From Glandiceps talaboti (lineage: Eukaryota; Hemichordata; Enteropneusta; Spengelidae), in the NCBI RefSeq assembly GCF_964340395.1, contig NC_135558.1, forward strand, positions 8,562,001 through 8,626,000: a stretch of 64,000 nt of DNA. Direction: 5' to 3'. Of this stretch, positions 12,541 to 24,892 are shown one piece after another. The notes below the pieces were generated by a model, which saw only the letters and a list, made by a program, of their open reading frames with translations, searched no databases and had not been told where the DNA came from. Position 1 is the stretch's first letter; every line of letters starts with the position of its first letter. A program made the position numbers and the translations under genes.

Positions 12541-13153
12541 CTGTTGCACATGCGTAGACATATAAATGCCACAGGTCAATAAGGGTCAAGTCTTCTAGTG
12601 GCAGGAACTTGGAAGAAATGTGTACAATGGATAATATTTACCAATAAAATTCTGGAAACTTGTAGAGGTATCGATACATTCAATTCCAAGGTCATTTACG
12701 GCGAGGTTGATCTTTCTGACACCGCTAGTTGCATTCAAGTTTAATAGAAAAAAAAAAAGATATTCAACGGGGAGCACTACATGATTTAATAGGTCTACGT
12801 TGAATATCAGTGTCAGTGGTAATCGTGGTGATAAATCGAAATTATATCAAAAATACTTGCCGAAATAGAGCATTTTATACTAAAAGTATGGCCTTAAACA
12901 TTGAACGCCATTTGGGACGAGGCCCGCGATTTTATGACAGTCCAATCACACAGGAAGCATACTGAGTGACCCGATGACATTTACAAAGACTTCTGACATT
13001 TGACATCTACACACACCATTTGTTCACGTTTACACAAAATGCAATGGAAACCTCGATAGGACTGGCAGCCATGAAACTATACATCCGTATTTTAGCTGCA
13101 GCCATACCAGAATGAAGTAAAATGTTAGCAGTTCGCAAATAACGCACACCAAC

Positions 13154-16100
13154 ATGGAATGTAGGAGAAATCGAATTGCTGTCATCGGAGCTGGTATATG
13201 TGGTTTGACTGCAATTAAAAGCTGCGTTGAAGAGGGTCTTGAACCCGTGTGTTTTGAAAGACATGATGGCCTCGGTAAGTAGAACTACACTGTCTGTATA
13301 GCCAGAGGGTGGTTTATCGCTAATATGTTATCCCAGTATATTGAAAGCAAACTGGAAAAAAATATAAAAATTAAGGTGTTTTGGTTTTCTTAGTGGCCCC
13401 GGAATATGATTATGAATAACTTTTATTGATTGTTCACGTGATTACTGCGAATGATGTGAAATATAACTGTAACTAGTCCACAGGTAGCTGCAATAATTGT
13501 AGCGTTTGCTGTGATTTTGAGGGCTTCTTCGTATGTTTTTGTGCCTTTTTGCGTTCCGATGTTTCGGGTTGAACATCGGAACTAAAAATGGCACAAAAAG
13601 ACGAAAAACCATCAAAATCACAGCAAACGCTACAGTTATTGCAGCTAGCCCACAGGCACTTGTTTCCCCTAGGTACGTATCAGACTATTTCTATCAGAAT
13701 ACAATAAAATGTCGATAACATTGTCGTATTTAGCCAACTGTATGCGAAAGGGGTACTCTGAATTATTTCGCGGTGAAGGACTTGCGCGATCACGGAAACA
13801 AGTGTAATTGTGTGTGGTCAAAATATGGAAAATAGACCCAATCTGATTAAAATCTGATGTTAGATAGGCTGTTTTTCCTGTATTTACCTTTATTCCATCG
13901 TTATTGCGTCTTTTACGTTAGTTTTTTTTTCCTGGGCGAAAGGCGTTCGCCCAGGAAAAAAAAACTAACGTAAAAGACGCAATAACGATGGAATAAAGGT
14001 AAATACAGGAAAAACAGCCTATCTAACATCAGATTTTAATCAGATTGAAAATAGACCTAGCCTCGCCTAGCCTAGGCGCGGCCTAGGCGCCTAGGAAGAA
14101 AATTTCGCGACAATGTATCAATAATTAGTGTACAGTGAGGGTGCGCCGCGCCGCGCCACTCAACAAAATCTTGACAATTTTTCGGCCCGTGGTGGGACAG
14201 AAGGAAGTTCAACACGCACATGCCATATCCCGGGTATGTAGGGGATCACGAAAGCCGAGTGAAGTCGAAGATGGCAAGCTTTCCTGTGCTGAGAATAGGA
14301 GGCGTGGCGGGCATTTCAACAACATTTTTGACAGTCAACTAACTTTCATTGGGACTTGACGAATCACAGATATAGAGCTAAATCTCTTGCATAAATCGTG
14401 AAATTCTTTACGGAAGGCATTCAGTTTAAATCTGGTATTGTATTCTGATAGAAACACTTTGATACATATCTCTGGAAACAATTGGCTGTGAACTAGCCTA
14501 ACGCTGCTGCTCTGTTTCCACTATCTTAACGGAAATGTATCATAATCCAAATATCAGTTAAATAATGCCGAGCCTCCCCTTATACAAGAGTCTATGGGAT
14601 AGCAGAAATCGTGAAGTAACACCGTAGTAAGCCAAAATACATGCAAGAAGTATGATCTCTTTAATACAATTTGAAGTGGATAGTGCATATGGCCATGGCC
14701 ATGGGTCGATAGTAACACAGACAAGGACGTAATCATAAACCTTTTAAATTTACATTTTATGAAACTACTTTGACAGCTGACCTGAAGCGAACCTGCTCTA
14801 GCTGTAAACAAAGAGTTCTACAACTCAGTGTCGAGTAGTAAAACACGTACACAGTGCAGTTACTAGATTTTTAGCACAACTGGACTGAAGTTCAGTACTA
14901 TATAGGCATGGTGAAACTCTGTGTGTGTGTGTGTGCGCGCGCGCGTGCGCCCCCAGTAATCCTGCTTGCATTCAGTAAAGTCGTCCCTTCCTTCTCTTTT
15001 CTTCTTTTTGTTGAGCAAAACGCGTGCACCGTCTGCAAGCAGGACTAGTGTCCCAGACGTGTGACAGACAGTGTATCATGTAAAACCACCCGACTTGTTT
15101 AGGTATTAACTGCCTGTTTGGTTCACTTAGGGCTGGGTATTTTTAACTGGGGAAGGGGGGGGGGGGTTCATTTTGGAAAACAACAAGTGTCATTTTGATA
15201 CTGTGAACTGACTCCTAGATCTGGAACAGCTGTAATTTGTCAAAATTTTCTAGAGGGAGGGGGATACTTTATTACATGTTGATGTCTTTGTATGTAAAAA
15301 GTGAGCTTGTCAGAGTAATTTCCACAAATTTCCCGATTTCATCAAATTGCCAGAAATAATGATTATATACAAAAACCCTTATCCATTCTTTGTGTTGTTA
15401 TCTATTGCAGGTGGTATGTGGTATTACACTGAAGAATTGAGACCAAATCAGGTTCTTGGGCTCTATCGATCTGTCATCTCAAATAACGAGAAAGAAATAC
15501 TCCAGCTGTCTGACTTCCCTTTCCCATATGACATACCACCATATGTAACTCATGACAGGGTGTTTCAATATATCAAAGATTATGTCACTGAATTTGACCT
15601 TGAAAAGTACATACAGTATAACCGAAATGTAACTAAGGTACAGCAGTCAGCAGACTATTCTATCTCTGGTAGATGGGATATTAAGTATACTGATGGAAGT
15701 GACGATGTGAAGGCAGAGACATTTGATGGTGTCATGATGTGTTCGGGAGGATTTTCCAAGACATATACTCCTGAAATTCCAGGATATGATGAGTTTGAAG
15801 GAACCAAACAACATTCCAATGTATACAGGGAGCCAGACCCATATAGAGGGAAGACTATTATTGTAGTTGGTGAGTGAAATCCAACATTTGCTACCCCTAC
15901 ACACCATCATCAAGCTGTTTATTATATCCTCTGTCAAGTGAGAGACCTGTAGCTCAATTTCAGACAGCTCTGACTAGTTCATTATACATTTCTGTAATAT
16001 CACGCAAGCCAGGTTGAATGCATTTGAACAAAAATATTGATTTTTCATCCTGGTCATTCTACATCACAACAACACACATCTATGTCATGGTTCTGTGGTC

Positions 16101-19100
16101 CTCAATATATTAGTCAAAATATTTCAAATTGTCCTTATTTTTCCAGATTTTTTATAAATTATGCTTGAGGAGTTATGATTATATTATTCTCCAACATTTT
16201 TCTTCGTTCAGCTGGAATTACTTCTAACCTAAGTGGTTTGTCATTACTTGTCTTTTGACTCGTAGTGACAAGGCCCCTTAGGTCATGAATGTTTTCTTTG
16301 CTGAGTGCAGAAAATGATTGGGAAGTATATAATTGTAGTTAATGTATTGATGTCAAATTGCTCCCCATACATATTATTTAGTTTAAAAATAGCATGACAT
16401 TAAAGTGCACTTTTTGTAGTATTTTGATATTTTATCTAAAACATTAATAATTTCATACTTTGTCAGTTTAAAGGTTTCAAGGTGAGACTCTTTCACAAAT
16501 GTGAAAGTGAGATAACTTTGCACAGAAAACAAGGCTCTCAGTGAAAAGAATGCATACAATGTTGATGTACTTTAACTCGTAATTCTGTAATATTAATGAA
16601 GGGCAATATACTACATATTCTTGTCTTTAAGGTGCATCCAGTACAGCAGGTGAACTTGCAGCAGAGCTTGGACATACAAACTACTGTAAGAAGGTGTGTT
16701 TCTTGAATCAAGTTTTATAGGACAATATACAAAATACTATTAAATTGAAATTTTGTTCCAAACACAGTTTTGAAACTTTTACCTGAAAGTTTTGACTGCA
16801 TACTTCAGTCTTTGTCAACAGATTGACCCACTATTAAGAACATATGACCTAGGGACAAGTGGGTCTGATATGGGTTCATGGGGTTGATAGACTGAAGTGT
16901 GCGGTTGAAACAATATTCAAATTTATGTTTGGAGCAAATGTTTAATTTGATAAATTGGTTTACCAATACAAATGAATTTTCATTTGAAGATATCACAATA
17001 TACGTGCCATTGCATTTTATGTTAACACAAGAATTAACTTTAATTCAATTAATCATGCATGCTTAGGAACACATACATGAAGATACATTTGGGGCAGTAA
17101 AATTGTTTTTGGTCTTGAAATCATGAAATTGTACTAGACACAGTCACACAGCATAATTAATTAACATTTTACTTTCACATCCATTCCAGGTATACATGAG
17201 TATACGCCGTGGTGTCAAGGCTTTCAGAAGATGTAATGTGGCCTCTTCCAGCAGAGCTACTATAACATTTCCTTCTTTGGCAAGCACATCTGCAAGTGAT
17301 ATCATTATACCAGATCCTAATAAATTTGGAAATGCAGTGAGTGTAATTTAGAAATGCAGAAGGTAGTTTTGAGAAATTCACAGTACCAGTCATTTAAGGA
17401 TGTGACATAAGGAACTTGACATCAGACTGTTTCATCTTTGATTTAACCATAGACCCTACACATGTAGGCTGTATGATTTAACCACAGGCAAGTACTTGTC
17501 TGTGATTTAACACTCCAGTTTATCTTTGACAATATCATGCATGACACAAAAAGTTATTGTTTTGCAAAAGTCTGTGATATAAAAAGTTGAGAAATTATTA
17601 AGTGCTATTACCATAAAGATAATCACACAGTAAACAAAGTGGTATAATTGTGACAGTGCTTATGGAACAAATGTCCATTCCATTCTCGTTGAAGGCAGAT
17701 TCCCTGTAAATAAATATTTCAATGACCTTTGAGGTCAAAAGTGAACATCAATTTTTGTCACATTCCATGCATATTATAGAATTGTGTCCTGTATTCAAAC
17801 AGCGTGAAAATATTACACTTTGCAGGAAACATAACCTTACCATATTAGACCTATATGGGAATTAAATTTTTGACAATCTGCAACTTATTTCAAATATTAA
17901 TACAATAATTTTATTCATTCCTTTCAGGTAGGATATTCCGGGAAATCTATGGGTGGAATGGTGAATGACGACATCGCTGATAGGATTGCTTCTGGTCAGG
18001 TGACAGTTATCCCAGAAATCAAGAAATTTACCAAAACAGGTGTTGTGTTAGCAGGTGGATATGAGATTGATGGTATTGATGCTGTTATCTTTGGTACTGG
18101 ATATTTGATAGACTATCCTACTCTTGAGGATTCTATAGTCTTTGGTAAGTTATTGATTTATTTCTGTTAATCAAAGACGTTTGAGTGAGTGAATGGGTGA
18201 ATGAAAGGATGAATGGAAGGGTGAATGAATGAATGAATGAATGAATGAATGAAAGGGTGAATGAATGAATGAATGGAAGGATGAATGAATGAAAGGGTGA
18301 ATGAATGAATGAATGAATGAATGAATGAAAGGGTGAATGAATGAATGAATGAAAGGATGAATGAATGAATGAATGAAAAAATGAATGAATGCATGAAAGG
18401 GTGAATGAATGAATGAATGAAAGGGTGGATGAATGAATGAAAGGGTGAATGAATGAATGAATGAATGAATGAATGAATGAATGAATGAAAGGATGAATGA
18501 ATGAATGAATGAATGGATGAAAGGATTAATGAATGAATGAATGAATGGGTTGGTGAATGAATGAATGAATGAACGAATGAATGAATGAATGAATGAATGA
18601 ATGAATGAATGAATGAATGAATGAATGAATGAAAAAATAAATAAATGAATGAAAGGGTGAATGAATGAATGAATGAATGAATGAATGGAAGGATGAATGA
18701 ATGAAAGGGTGAATAAATGAATGAATGAATGAAAGGGTAAATGAATGAAAGGGTGAATGAAGGAAAGGATGAATGAGTGAATGAATGGATGGATGAAAGG
18801 ATTAATGAATGAATGGGTTGGTGAATGAATGAGTGAATGAATGAATGAATAAATGAATGAAAGGGTGAATGAATGAAAGGATTAATGAAAGGATTAATGA
18901 ATGAATGGGTGGGTGAATGAATGAGTGAATGAATGAATGAGTGAATGAATGAATGAAAGGGTGAATGAATGAATGAATGAATGAATGAATGAAAGGGTAA
19001 GTGAATGAATGAAAGGGTGAATGAATGAATGAATGAATGAATGAATGAATGAATGAAAGGGTGAATGAATGAATGAATGAATGAATGAATGAATGAAAGG

Positions 19101-21065
19101 ATTAATGAATGAATGGGTGGGTGAATGAATGAATGGGTGAATGAATGAATGAGTGAATGAATGAATGAATGAGTGAATGAATGAATGAATGAAAGGATTA
19201 ATGAATGAAAGGGTGAATGAATGAAAGGATGAATGAATGAATGAATGAATGAATGGATTGGTGAATGAATGCTTCGATGTTGTTTCAAACTTTTATCAGA
19301 AGAGGGTTTTGAAAAGACCATATTAAGTCTCTAGTTTGAGGTTCAGTGTTAATGACAGACACAGTAGGTAAAATATCTTTAATTCCTGAACATTTTATCA
19401 GGTTTTCCACCAAAATTTTTGTACAAGATATGTAAACCTTTAAGACTTTTACTAGATTTCATCCTCAGCTACAGTATGTGCTACTGTAACAGTGTTACAT
19501 TATTTAGTTATGTTTGTCCTAAACTTGTGGTTTGTAATGTTGTTTTGAAACTTATATTTAAAACAGCTAATTGTTCATAAACATTCACTTGTGGAGATAT
19601 ACAATGACAAATTCTCAAAAACTCTACACTTTCAGTATAAGCTCATACTTGCTCGGACTTGGTCATGCAATCTTGTAATGCCAAGCAAATGTTTTTTTCC
19701 CTGGCATAGATGACACTGACCAATTAAAGTTATACAAGTATATATTACCAGTAGACTTGGAGCATCATACATTGACATTGGTTGGGGTGATGCAAGCATT
19801 TCTACCAACTACCTGGGATACTTTTGAATTACAAGCAAGATGGAGTGCCTGTCTTTTCAGTGGACGTGTATCAGTTCCTGAGAAAGCTATCATGTGGAAA
19901 AATATAGTAAACAGACAGCGCTACAGTAGATTTCCAAAGAAGGTAAGTTTCTTTCACATAAAAACAAAAAATTATGAACCGTGTACTTACCTATGCATGC
20001 AAGCATGCTTACATACAAATCATATACACATACGTACACATGTATGTATTGTACACACCTACATACTTGGCCTGATATCATGAAGGTCAACATGAATTAA
20101 CCTTAGTGTAGCGACCTTTTTATGAGTCCACTAAGAACCATGCTATCATATCATATCATATCATATCATATCATATCATATCATATCATATCATATATCA
20201 TATCATATCATATCATATCATATCATATCATATCACGTCATGTCTATCATATCATATCATATATCATCATATCATATAATATATCATATCATATCAAATC
20301 ACATATATCATACTTCACATATAATATATCATATTGTCTCTCATATGATAACATAATACATGGCATGATATATGGTGTGATATGATTTGATTTGATATAC
20401 ATGTAATATATGATGCGATATGGTATATGATATGAGAATGTATATGATATGATGTTATCGTGTGATATGATATATGATAAATGATATGATATGAGACATG
20501 ATGTGATGTGATGTGATGTGATGTGATATATAACATATATAACATCAGACAATATAAAATCACATCACATCACATTGCATCACATCACATCACATCACAT
20601 CACACCACATCACATTACATCAGATCACTAAAATGTAAGTTACATGTGAAATGTAAAAAAATAGTAACATTACATGACAACATGATATATATTAATGACT
20701 GGCAACTTTTATCCCTGCAGACTCCCGGTTGTACTGTTTACCAAGACGAATTAGCACAAGATATTGGTGCATTACCAAATGTTTGGAAACTACTCTTCAC
20801 TGATCCAAAGTTGGCATACATTTTCTTCTTTGGACGTGTAATTGCGTCATGCTATCGCTTACAGGGTCCAGCAGCATGGGATGGTGCTAGGAGTGATATG
20901 TTAACAGTTTGGAAAAGTACCAAACCACAATATAAACCACCAGCAATCTTCAAGAATCCGATTTTCAAATACTCGAAATTCTTGACGAAAGGTTTTATTT
21001 TTGCAATATTTATTGTAGGAATTGCATACATGAGTCAGAATTGGTGGAATCAGTATTTGTATTAA
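13154..21065 (+). CDS. FMO: Flavin-containing monooxygenase (dimethylaniline N-oxide-forming type), 7 coding exons
   Basis: Coding exons: 13154-13274, 15411-15869, 16632-16693, 17190-17336, 17928-18144, 19710-19942, 20721-21065 (stop TAA). All junctions are GT-AG and the sum is 1584 nt, giving 527 residues, the normal length for animal FMOs (about 530). Residues 12-17 GAGICG form the FAD Rossmann glycine motif in exon 1. The FMO fingerprint FxGxxxHxxxY is present as [11 protein letters not shown] (169-179). The second dinucleotide site is [12 protein letters not shown] (192-203), an atypical form of the usual GxGNSG NADPH motif. [10 protein letters not shown] (318-327) corresponds to the family FATGY motif. 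The C-terminus has a hydrophobic anchor (about 504-517), as in ER-bound FMOs. The family oxygenates soft nucleophiles (N, S) using NADPH and O2. The start ATG has a good context (aacATGG). A likely poly(A) signal AATAAA is at 21635. Introns hold transposons and large simple repeats, yet the frame is intact. Confidence 0.95.
13476..13656. mobile_element. Mutator-like foldback MITE, copy 1 (FMO intron 1)
   Basis: The element at 13485-13647 starts TAGCTGCAATAATTGTAGCG and ends with its inverse, so most of the 163 bp can fold into one hairpin. The flanking 9-mers GTCCACAGG and GCCCACAGG differ at one base, fitting a 9-bp target duplication. The same family occurs at 47894-48064. No coding capacity. 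Confidence 0.85.
13828..14058. mobile_element. Perfect long palindrome, 101-bp arms (FMO intron 1)
   Basis: 13840-13940 and 13946-14046 are exact reverse complements, base for base by eye, separated by a 5-base loop (AGGCG). Both sides are flanked by the direct repeat GAAAATAGACC (13828-13838 and 14047-14057), which suggests an insertion with about an 11-12 bp target duplication. A short GC-rich CCTAGGC-repeat follows at 14058-14095. The transcript in the FMO pre-mRNA would form a 101-bp perfect hairpin. Confidence 0.85.
14920..15047. mobile_element. (GT)n(GC)n plus diverged MITE copy (TAGTCCTGCTTGCA family)
   Basis: A GT/GC dinucleotide run at 14921-14950 abuts an element at 14957-15047 with termini TAATCCTGCTTGCA and TGCAAGCAGGACTA, the same family as 3715-3815. 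A clear target duplication is not preserved. Confidence 0.6.
16784..16990. repeat. MITE-like repeat (FMO intron 3)
   Basis: TTTTGACTGCATACTTCAGTC at the left is partly mirrored by GACTGAAGTGTGCGGTTGAAA at 16890-16910. A GGTTTACCAATACA-AATGAATTTTCATTTG block follows. The same blocks recur at 22139-22290, and the CTTTGTCAACAGAT core recurs at 31630-31675, so this is a dispersed family. Confidence 0.6.
18181..19273. repeat. 1.1-kb (GAAT)n-based minisatellite in FMO intron 5
   Basis: About 270 tetranucleotide units, mostly GAAT, interspersed with GAAAGGGT and GAAAGGAT variants that form higher-order blocks. It starts 36 bp after the exon 5 donor. The minus strand has a 384-codon open frame of Ser/Phe/Ile/His repeats. 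It exists only because the array lacks stops and is not a gene. A smaller (GAAT)n array is at 41459-41538. Confidence 0.95.
20141..20625. repeat. (ATCAT)n / (GTGAT)n pentanucleotide array with strand switches, FMO intron 6
   Basis: ATCAT units run at 20141-20300, degenerate through the middle, reappear inverted as GATAT/GTGAT at 20355-20525, then switch back to CATCA at 20557-20625. The opposed arms can fold into a large imperfect hairpin in the FMO pre-mRNA, less than 100 bp before the last exon. Confidence 0.9.
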
Positions 21066-21371
21066 ACATTTTATGAAAATTAATCAACACCAAACCACTA
21101 GCAAACTTATTTCAGGACAAGTTCAGTAATGTGTCAACATGTTGTAATACTTCACCGTTCGTATTTCAATTGGAAACACTTAGAATAACATGAAGGATGG
21201 TACTTTCTCTATAGGAAAATGTGGATGGATTCTCCTTGAGCATGTCACTTTGTGACAACTTAACAAACAGTGCCATCTAACATAGCATGACCAAGACTGA
21301 CAGTTTGCAGTCAAAAGCTCTCAGCTTACAAAATTATGTTATGTGTGTTGGTTAAAATTTTAGTACGTCAA

Positions 21372-21466
21372 GAACGCAATTTTCGAATACTCTGAAATAT
21401 TGAAAGGTTTTATATTTTGTAGCTATTGCTTATGTTGGTCAGAATCGGTGAAATCAGTACATACTA
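21372..21466 (+). pseudogene. Decayed duplicate of the FMO terminal exon tail
   Basis: This stretch aligns with the end of the last FMO exon (about 20950-21058): CAAGAA-GC-ATTTTCGAATACT, AAAGGTTTTAT, TGTAG, TCAGAATCGGTG-AATCAGTA. The order and spacing are the same, with substitutions and small deletions. It lies about 300 bp downstream of the FMO stop. The reading frame is broken after the first 18 or so codons. It is a non-functional partial duplication, in what is probably the FMO 3' UTR (AATAAA at 21635). Confidence 0.7.
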
Positions 21467-22138
21467 GACAGATGATTTCAGCGTTCTAAATAACCCAGGA
21501 ACATGTATCTGGTATCATTTCAAGATTTGTATACACACTGTGGAGAGTAGTGTATAATGGTCATGATGATTTAATGAAGAGAGAGAGAGAATTATTACAC
21601 GGATTACTGTAGCATTAGGAAAACACACACTATAAATAAAGTAATGCAGCGACAAACGCCTTACAGTGAGTAAAATCAAATCAAGGAGAAGGCTCCATAT
21701 GTTTTACAGTATTAACAGTATTCCACAAATGCTGCCCTTCTTTATGTTTTCCATTGTTTATTCATTTGGTGGCAAGGAGGAAGGTAAGTGCCCAATGTAT
21801 GATCATAGAGCACAAGTAGTGTATGTAAATATTGGGTCTTCTCCCTGATTAGATTGCAGTGAATTCTAATATGTTGCCAATGACAATGCACATCTACAGA
21901 ATCTTTTGCACCATTATGTAATAAAATTGGTATCACACAGGCATTCTTATATGAGACATGATATTCTGAGTGATCATGAACACAAATTTGACATGTTCTA
22001 ATAGTAAGTGGCAGAGAAGTTGGTTTATTTTATAGTGTTTCGGAAAGTAGTTTAAGTGATTTTTAAAAATTGTACAGTTTGAATTCTACTTTTTTTTTAT
22101 CCCAAACTCAAACACAAACCAGAAAATCATATGTTAAA

Positions 22139-22290
22139 TTTTCGACTGCACACTTCAGTGTTTGGATCTGTTGACAAAGACTGACGTGTACAGTCGAAAA
22201 TGTCATGTACAATTTTCAAGTTCAATTCCATATTATGGTTTACCAATACAGGTGAATTTTCATTTGTACAGTTGTACATTGCATTTGATA
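22139..22290. repeat. MITE-like repeat, second copy of the 16784 family
   Basis: TTTTCGACTGCACACTTCAGTG, TCTGTTGACAAAGACTGA and GGTTTACCAATACAGGTGAATTTTCATTTG match the blocks at 16784-16980, with inverted GTACAGTCGAAAA completing a small foldback. Confidence 0.55.
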
Positions 22291-22675
22291 ATAGATAGTT
22301 ATGCTAGTTATTCATGTTGTGTTAACATACATAGATACTCCTGCAAGTAGTGAGATCATTCATAACATTTCTGGGGGGGGGTGCGTTCTTAGCAATATCC
22401 TATACCAATATGCCAGCAGGGCAGTATCTTATGGTGATTACAACTGTTCCTGTCGTTTTGTTATTTGATGCATAGAATATGTGTGATCTTGGACATGTAC
22501 AGTAACAGTAGTGTGTAATGAACCTTTGTAAATACTGCATTTTTCTATGACTTTGAATAATAAATAAATAATACTGAAATCAATCAAGCATTTTTCAGTT
22601 TCTTTTTTTAGCAGTAGATTTAAATAGCAAGCGATATCACACGAAAACAATATCTGATTAATATTTTGGATGTTC

Positions 22676-23007
22676 TTAAAGTGGCCATATGGATGAGGAT
22701 TGGGTATTTATTTTGGATTTTTTTTTATTTATCAAACAATTTTGTCATGGCTTCCTACTTGAAAAATCAATGTGCTAGACGAAGTCTGTGTTTGTAACTC
22801 AATAAATTGCAAAGATCTACAAAATGTGTAAAGAGTTTGTTATTGTACGTACAATAACAAGTCTTTTGCCATTTATTGAGTTACAAACAAGTACTTGCCA
22901 TATGTTGATTCATATTGATTTTGCAAGTAGGAAACCATGATAAAATTATTTTATGAAATAAAAAATCAAAAGTAAATACCCAATCCTCATCCACATGGCC
23001 ACTTTAA
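22676..23007. mobile_element. 332-bp TTAA-flanked foldback MITE
   Basis: Left end TTAAAGTGGCCATATGGATG and right end CATCCACATGGCCACTTTAA are inverse, with arms extending through GAGGATTGGGTATTTA. A second, inner palindrome (TTTGTAACTCAATAAATTGC...TTTATTGAGTTACAAA around TTATTGTACGTACAATAA) makes nearly the whole element self-complementary. TTAA at both ends fits a piggyBac-type TTAA target or a TA-type element. Related copies: 11765-11822 (right end only) and 56676-56970 (diverged). Confidence 0.8.
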
Positions 23008-23680
23008 TAGCACATGCCTGTGAGGGTTTTGTTCTGAAAATGTAACCCAATGGGCCTCGGTTTGCTTGTTCAATGTTCCTATATATTTCTGTTGTGTTGG
23101 AGAAAACTTTATGAATGATCAAGTCCGTATACAAACACATACAACATGTGAACCATTGCACAAACCTGGATTTTTTAAAGTGCATTTTAATAGACAAAAA
23201 GAATACAAAATACACAAAGTTTGTAGAATATAAATTAAGTTAAAAATACGAAAGAGATTATAAGCTATGCTTTTGGTCTCTCGACCAGTTTTCGGTTTTC
23301 ATGTTTAAAAAAAGAAAGATAGGTACATGTACTTGTGTTGATGCAGCAGTTCTGATAAAGTATGCGACAAAGTTTATGACATTTTCTAGTTATGTGGCAA
23401 AACAGGAAATTGTTTGCTGACTATACTAATTATTCGGCAATTCTCACCAATGTCTTTATCACATTCTGGATCAACCATGAAGGATGGTTATTTGGGTTTG
23501 AATCCTTTCTTTTCAGCCTAAATTTGCAAAAAAAAGAAGAAAATTTATGATCAAAACAAAATCTTATCAATGTACCAGTTATACCAAATGGCCGGTCAGA
23601 TCATATGTTACTGCTGACGGTGTGTCTTAGATGTGTAAAGAGGCCTGTGGTTATACGACGGTTAAATAGAATAATTTCAG

Positions 23681-23902
23681 AGTTAATTTCGGGTACAATT
23701 TTGAAAATACTTTAGTTTGCCTAGTATCTAAAAAAAGTATATTGGTATTTAATTTCACTGATTTGTGAATCAACCAACTACTAACTAGATGACAGAGTAG
23801 ATTTCTGGTACAATTTTGGAAATACTAGCTAGTGTCTGAAAAAGTATATATTGGTATTTGATTTCATTGTTTTGTGAATCAATCAACTACTAACTAGATG
23901 AC
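23681..23902. repeat. Two tandem copies of a ~110-bp unit
   Basis: Both copies hold GGTACAATTTTG-AAATACT, AAAAAGTATAT-TTGGTATTT, TTGTGAATCAA-CAACTACTAACTAGATGAC in the same order (23691-23792 and 23807-23902). A local duplication with modest divergence. Confidence 0.8.
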
Positions 23903-24772
23903 TTATTTTGAAAACATGGGAGGAAAAGAGTATTTTTTTATATATCATGGAATGTTATGCTGCAGTGTCGACACGTTCGATTCCACATACACTTCACAAA
24001 CTTTTTCAATAATGAAGTTTGTTAATAGACACAGTATTCGAAATTTAGCTAAGTTAAAACGTGTTTTTTTGTTGTTGTTTTTTTTTTTTTATAAATTCGG
24101 ATATTAACCTCTTTCTTCCGTACTTTTCTGGTTCCCATTTAAATGACAACCATGCAATGTACTCATATATACATCGTGATATAGCGTAAATTGTTAAACA
24201 TTTTGAAGTCGAATATCTACACTGACGTTGTACAAATGACCCAGTAATGAGAACAGACTTTGATGATGTTGTTTTATCATGATAGTCCAAGTTATTTTCA
24301 AATGAAACAAAAAACTCTAGATCTTACCTCAGTACGCAATGCTCTCAGACAATCCAATACCTGTTTGCAATAGGAGAGAGAAGAAGAGGGATTTCAGAAG
24401 TCGTTATTATATGTACTGTAAGAAGAGTGCCATTGGCAAACATAAATAATTATGCAAATAAGCTTGCAAATATGCAAATCACAATATCGGAAAATGGAAG
24501 ACAAAGATACTATATTTAAATTGTCATTATCAACAGTAGTCTTTACGACTTTGACCGTGAAGAAAATCCTTAGCTTTTACTGAACGCAAAAAGTACTAGT
24601 TCCGCTGAACTATTTCCATGGCCCATATCAGATTGTCTATTTCTTTTGTATTAATTTTGTTTATTTGTATCATATGTTTCTTTGAAAGTGTGGCTTATTT
24701 TTGTTATCTGGTGAAATGAATTTCATTAAAAAAATGTCATTCATTTAATTCAAATTTCATACCGCACGGTAC

Positions 24773-24892
24773 ATAAATAAATAGATAAATAAATAAATAA
24801 ATAAATTAATTAATTAATTAATTAATAAATTAATAAATCAATGAATAAATAAATAAATAAAAATAGTAAATAAATAAATAAATAGTAAAGTT
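24773..24892. repeat. (AAAT)n/(TTAA)n microsatellite
   Basis: AAAT units, a (TTAA)n core at 24806-24825, then AAAT units again. Confidence 0.9.

Noticed and set aside
18167-19321. 384-codon minus-strand open frame (Ser/Phe/Ile/His repeats)
   Set aside because: It is exactly the GAAT minisatellite of FMO intron 5. A four-base repeat without stops gives a long periodic frame with no protein signal.
20721-21065. Treating the last FMO exon as a separate small gene starting near 20523
   Set aside because: The upstream part is the ATCAT/CATCA repeat. A CTGCAG acceptor at 20715-20720 in the correct phase joins it to the exon ending at 19942, and the protein continues the FMO family alignment.
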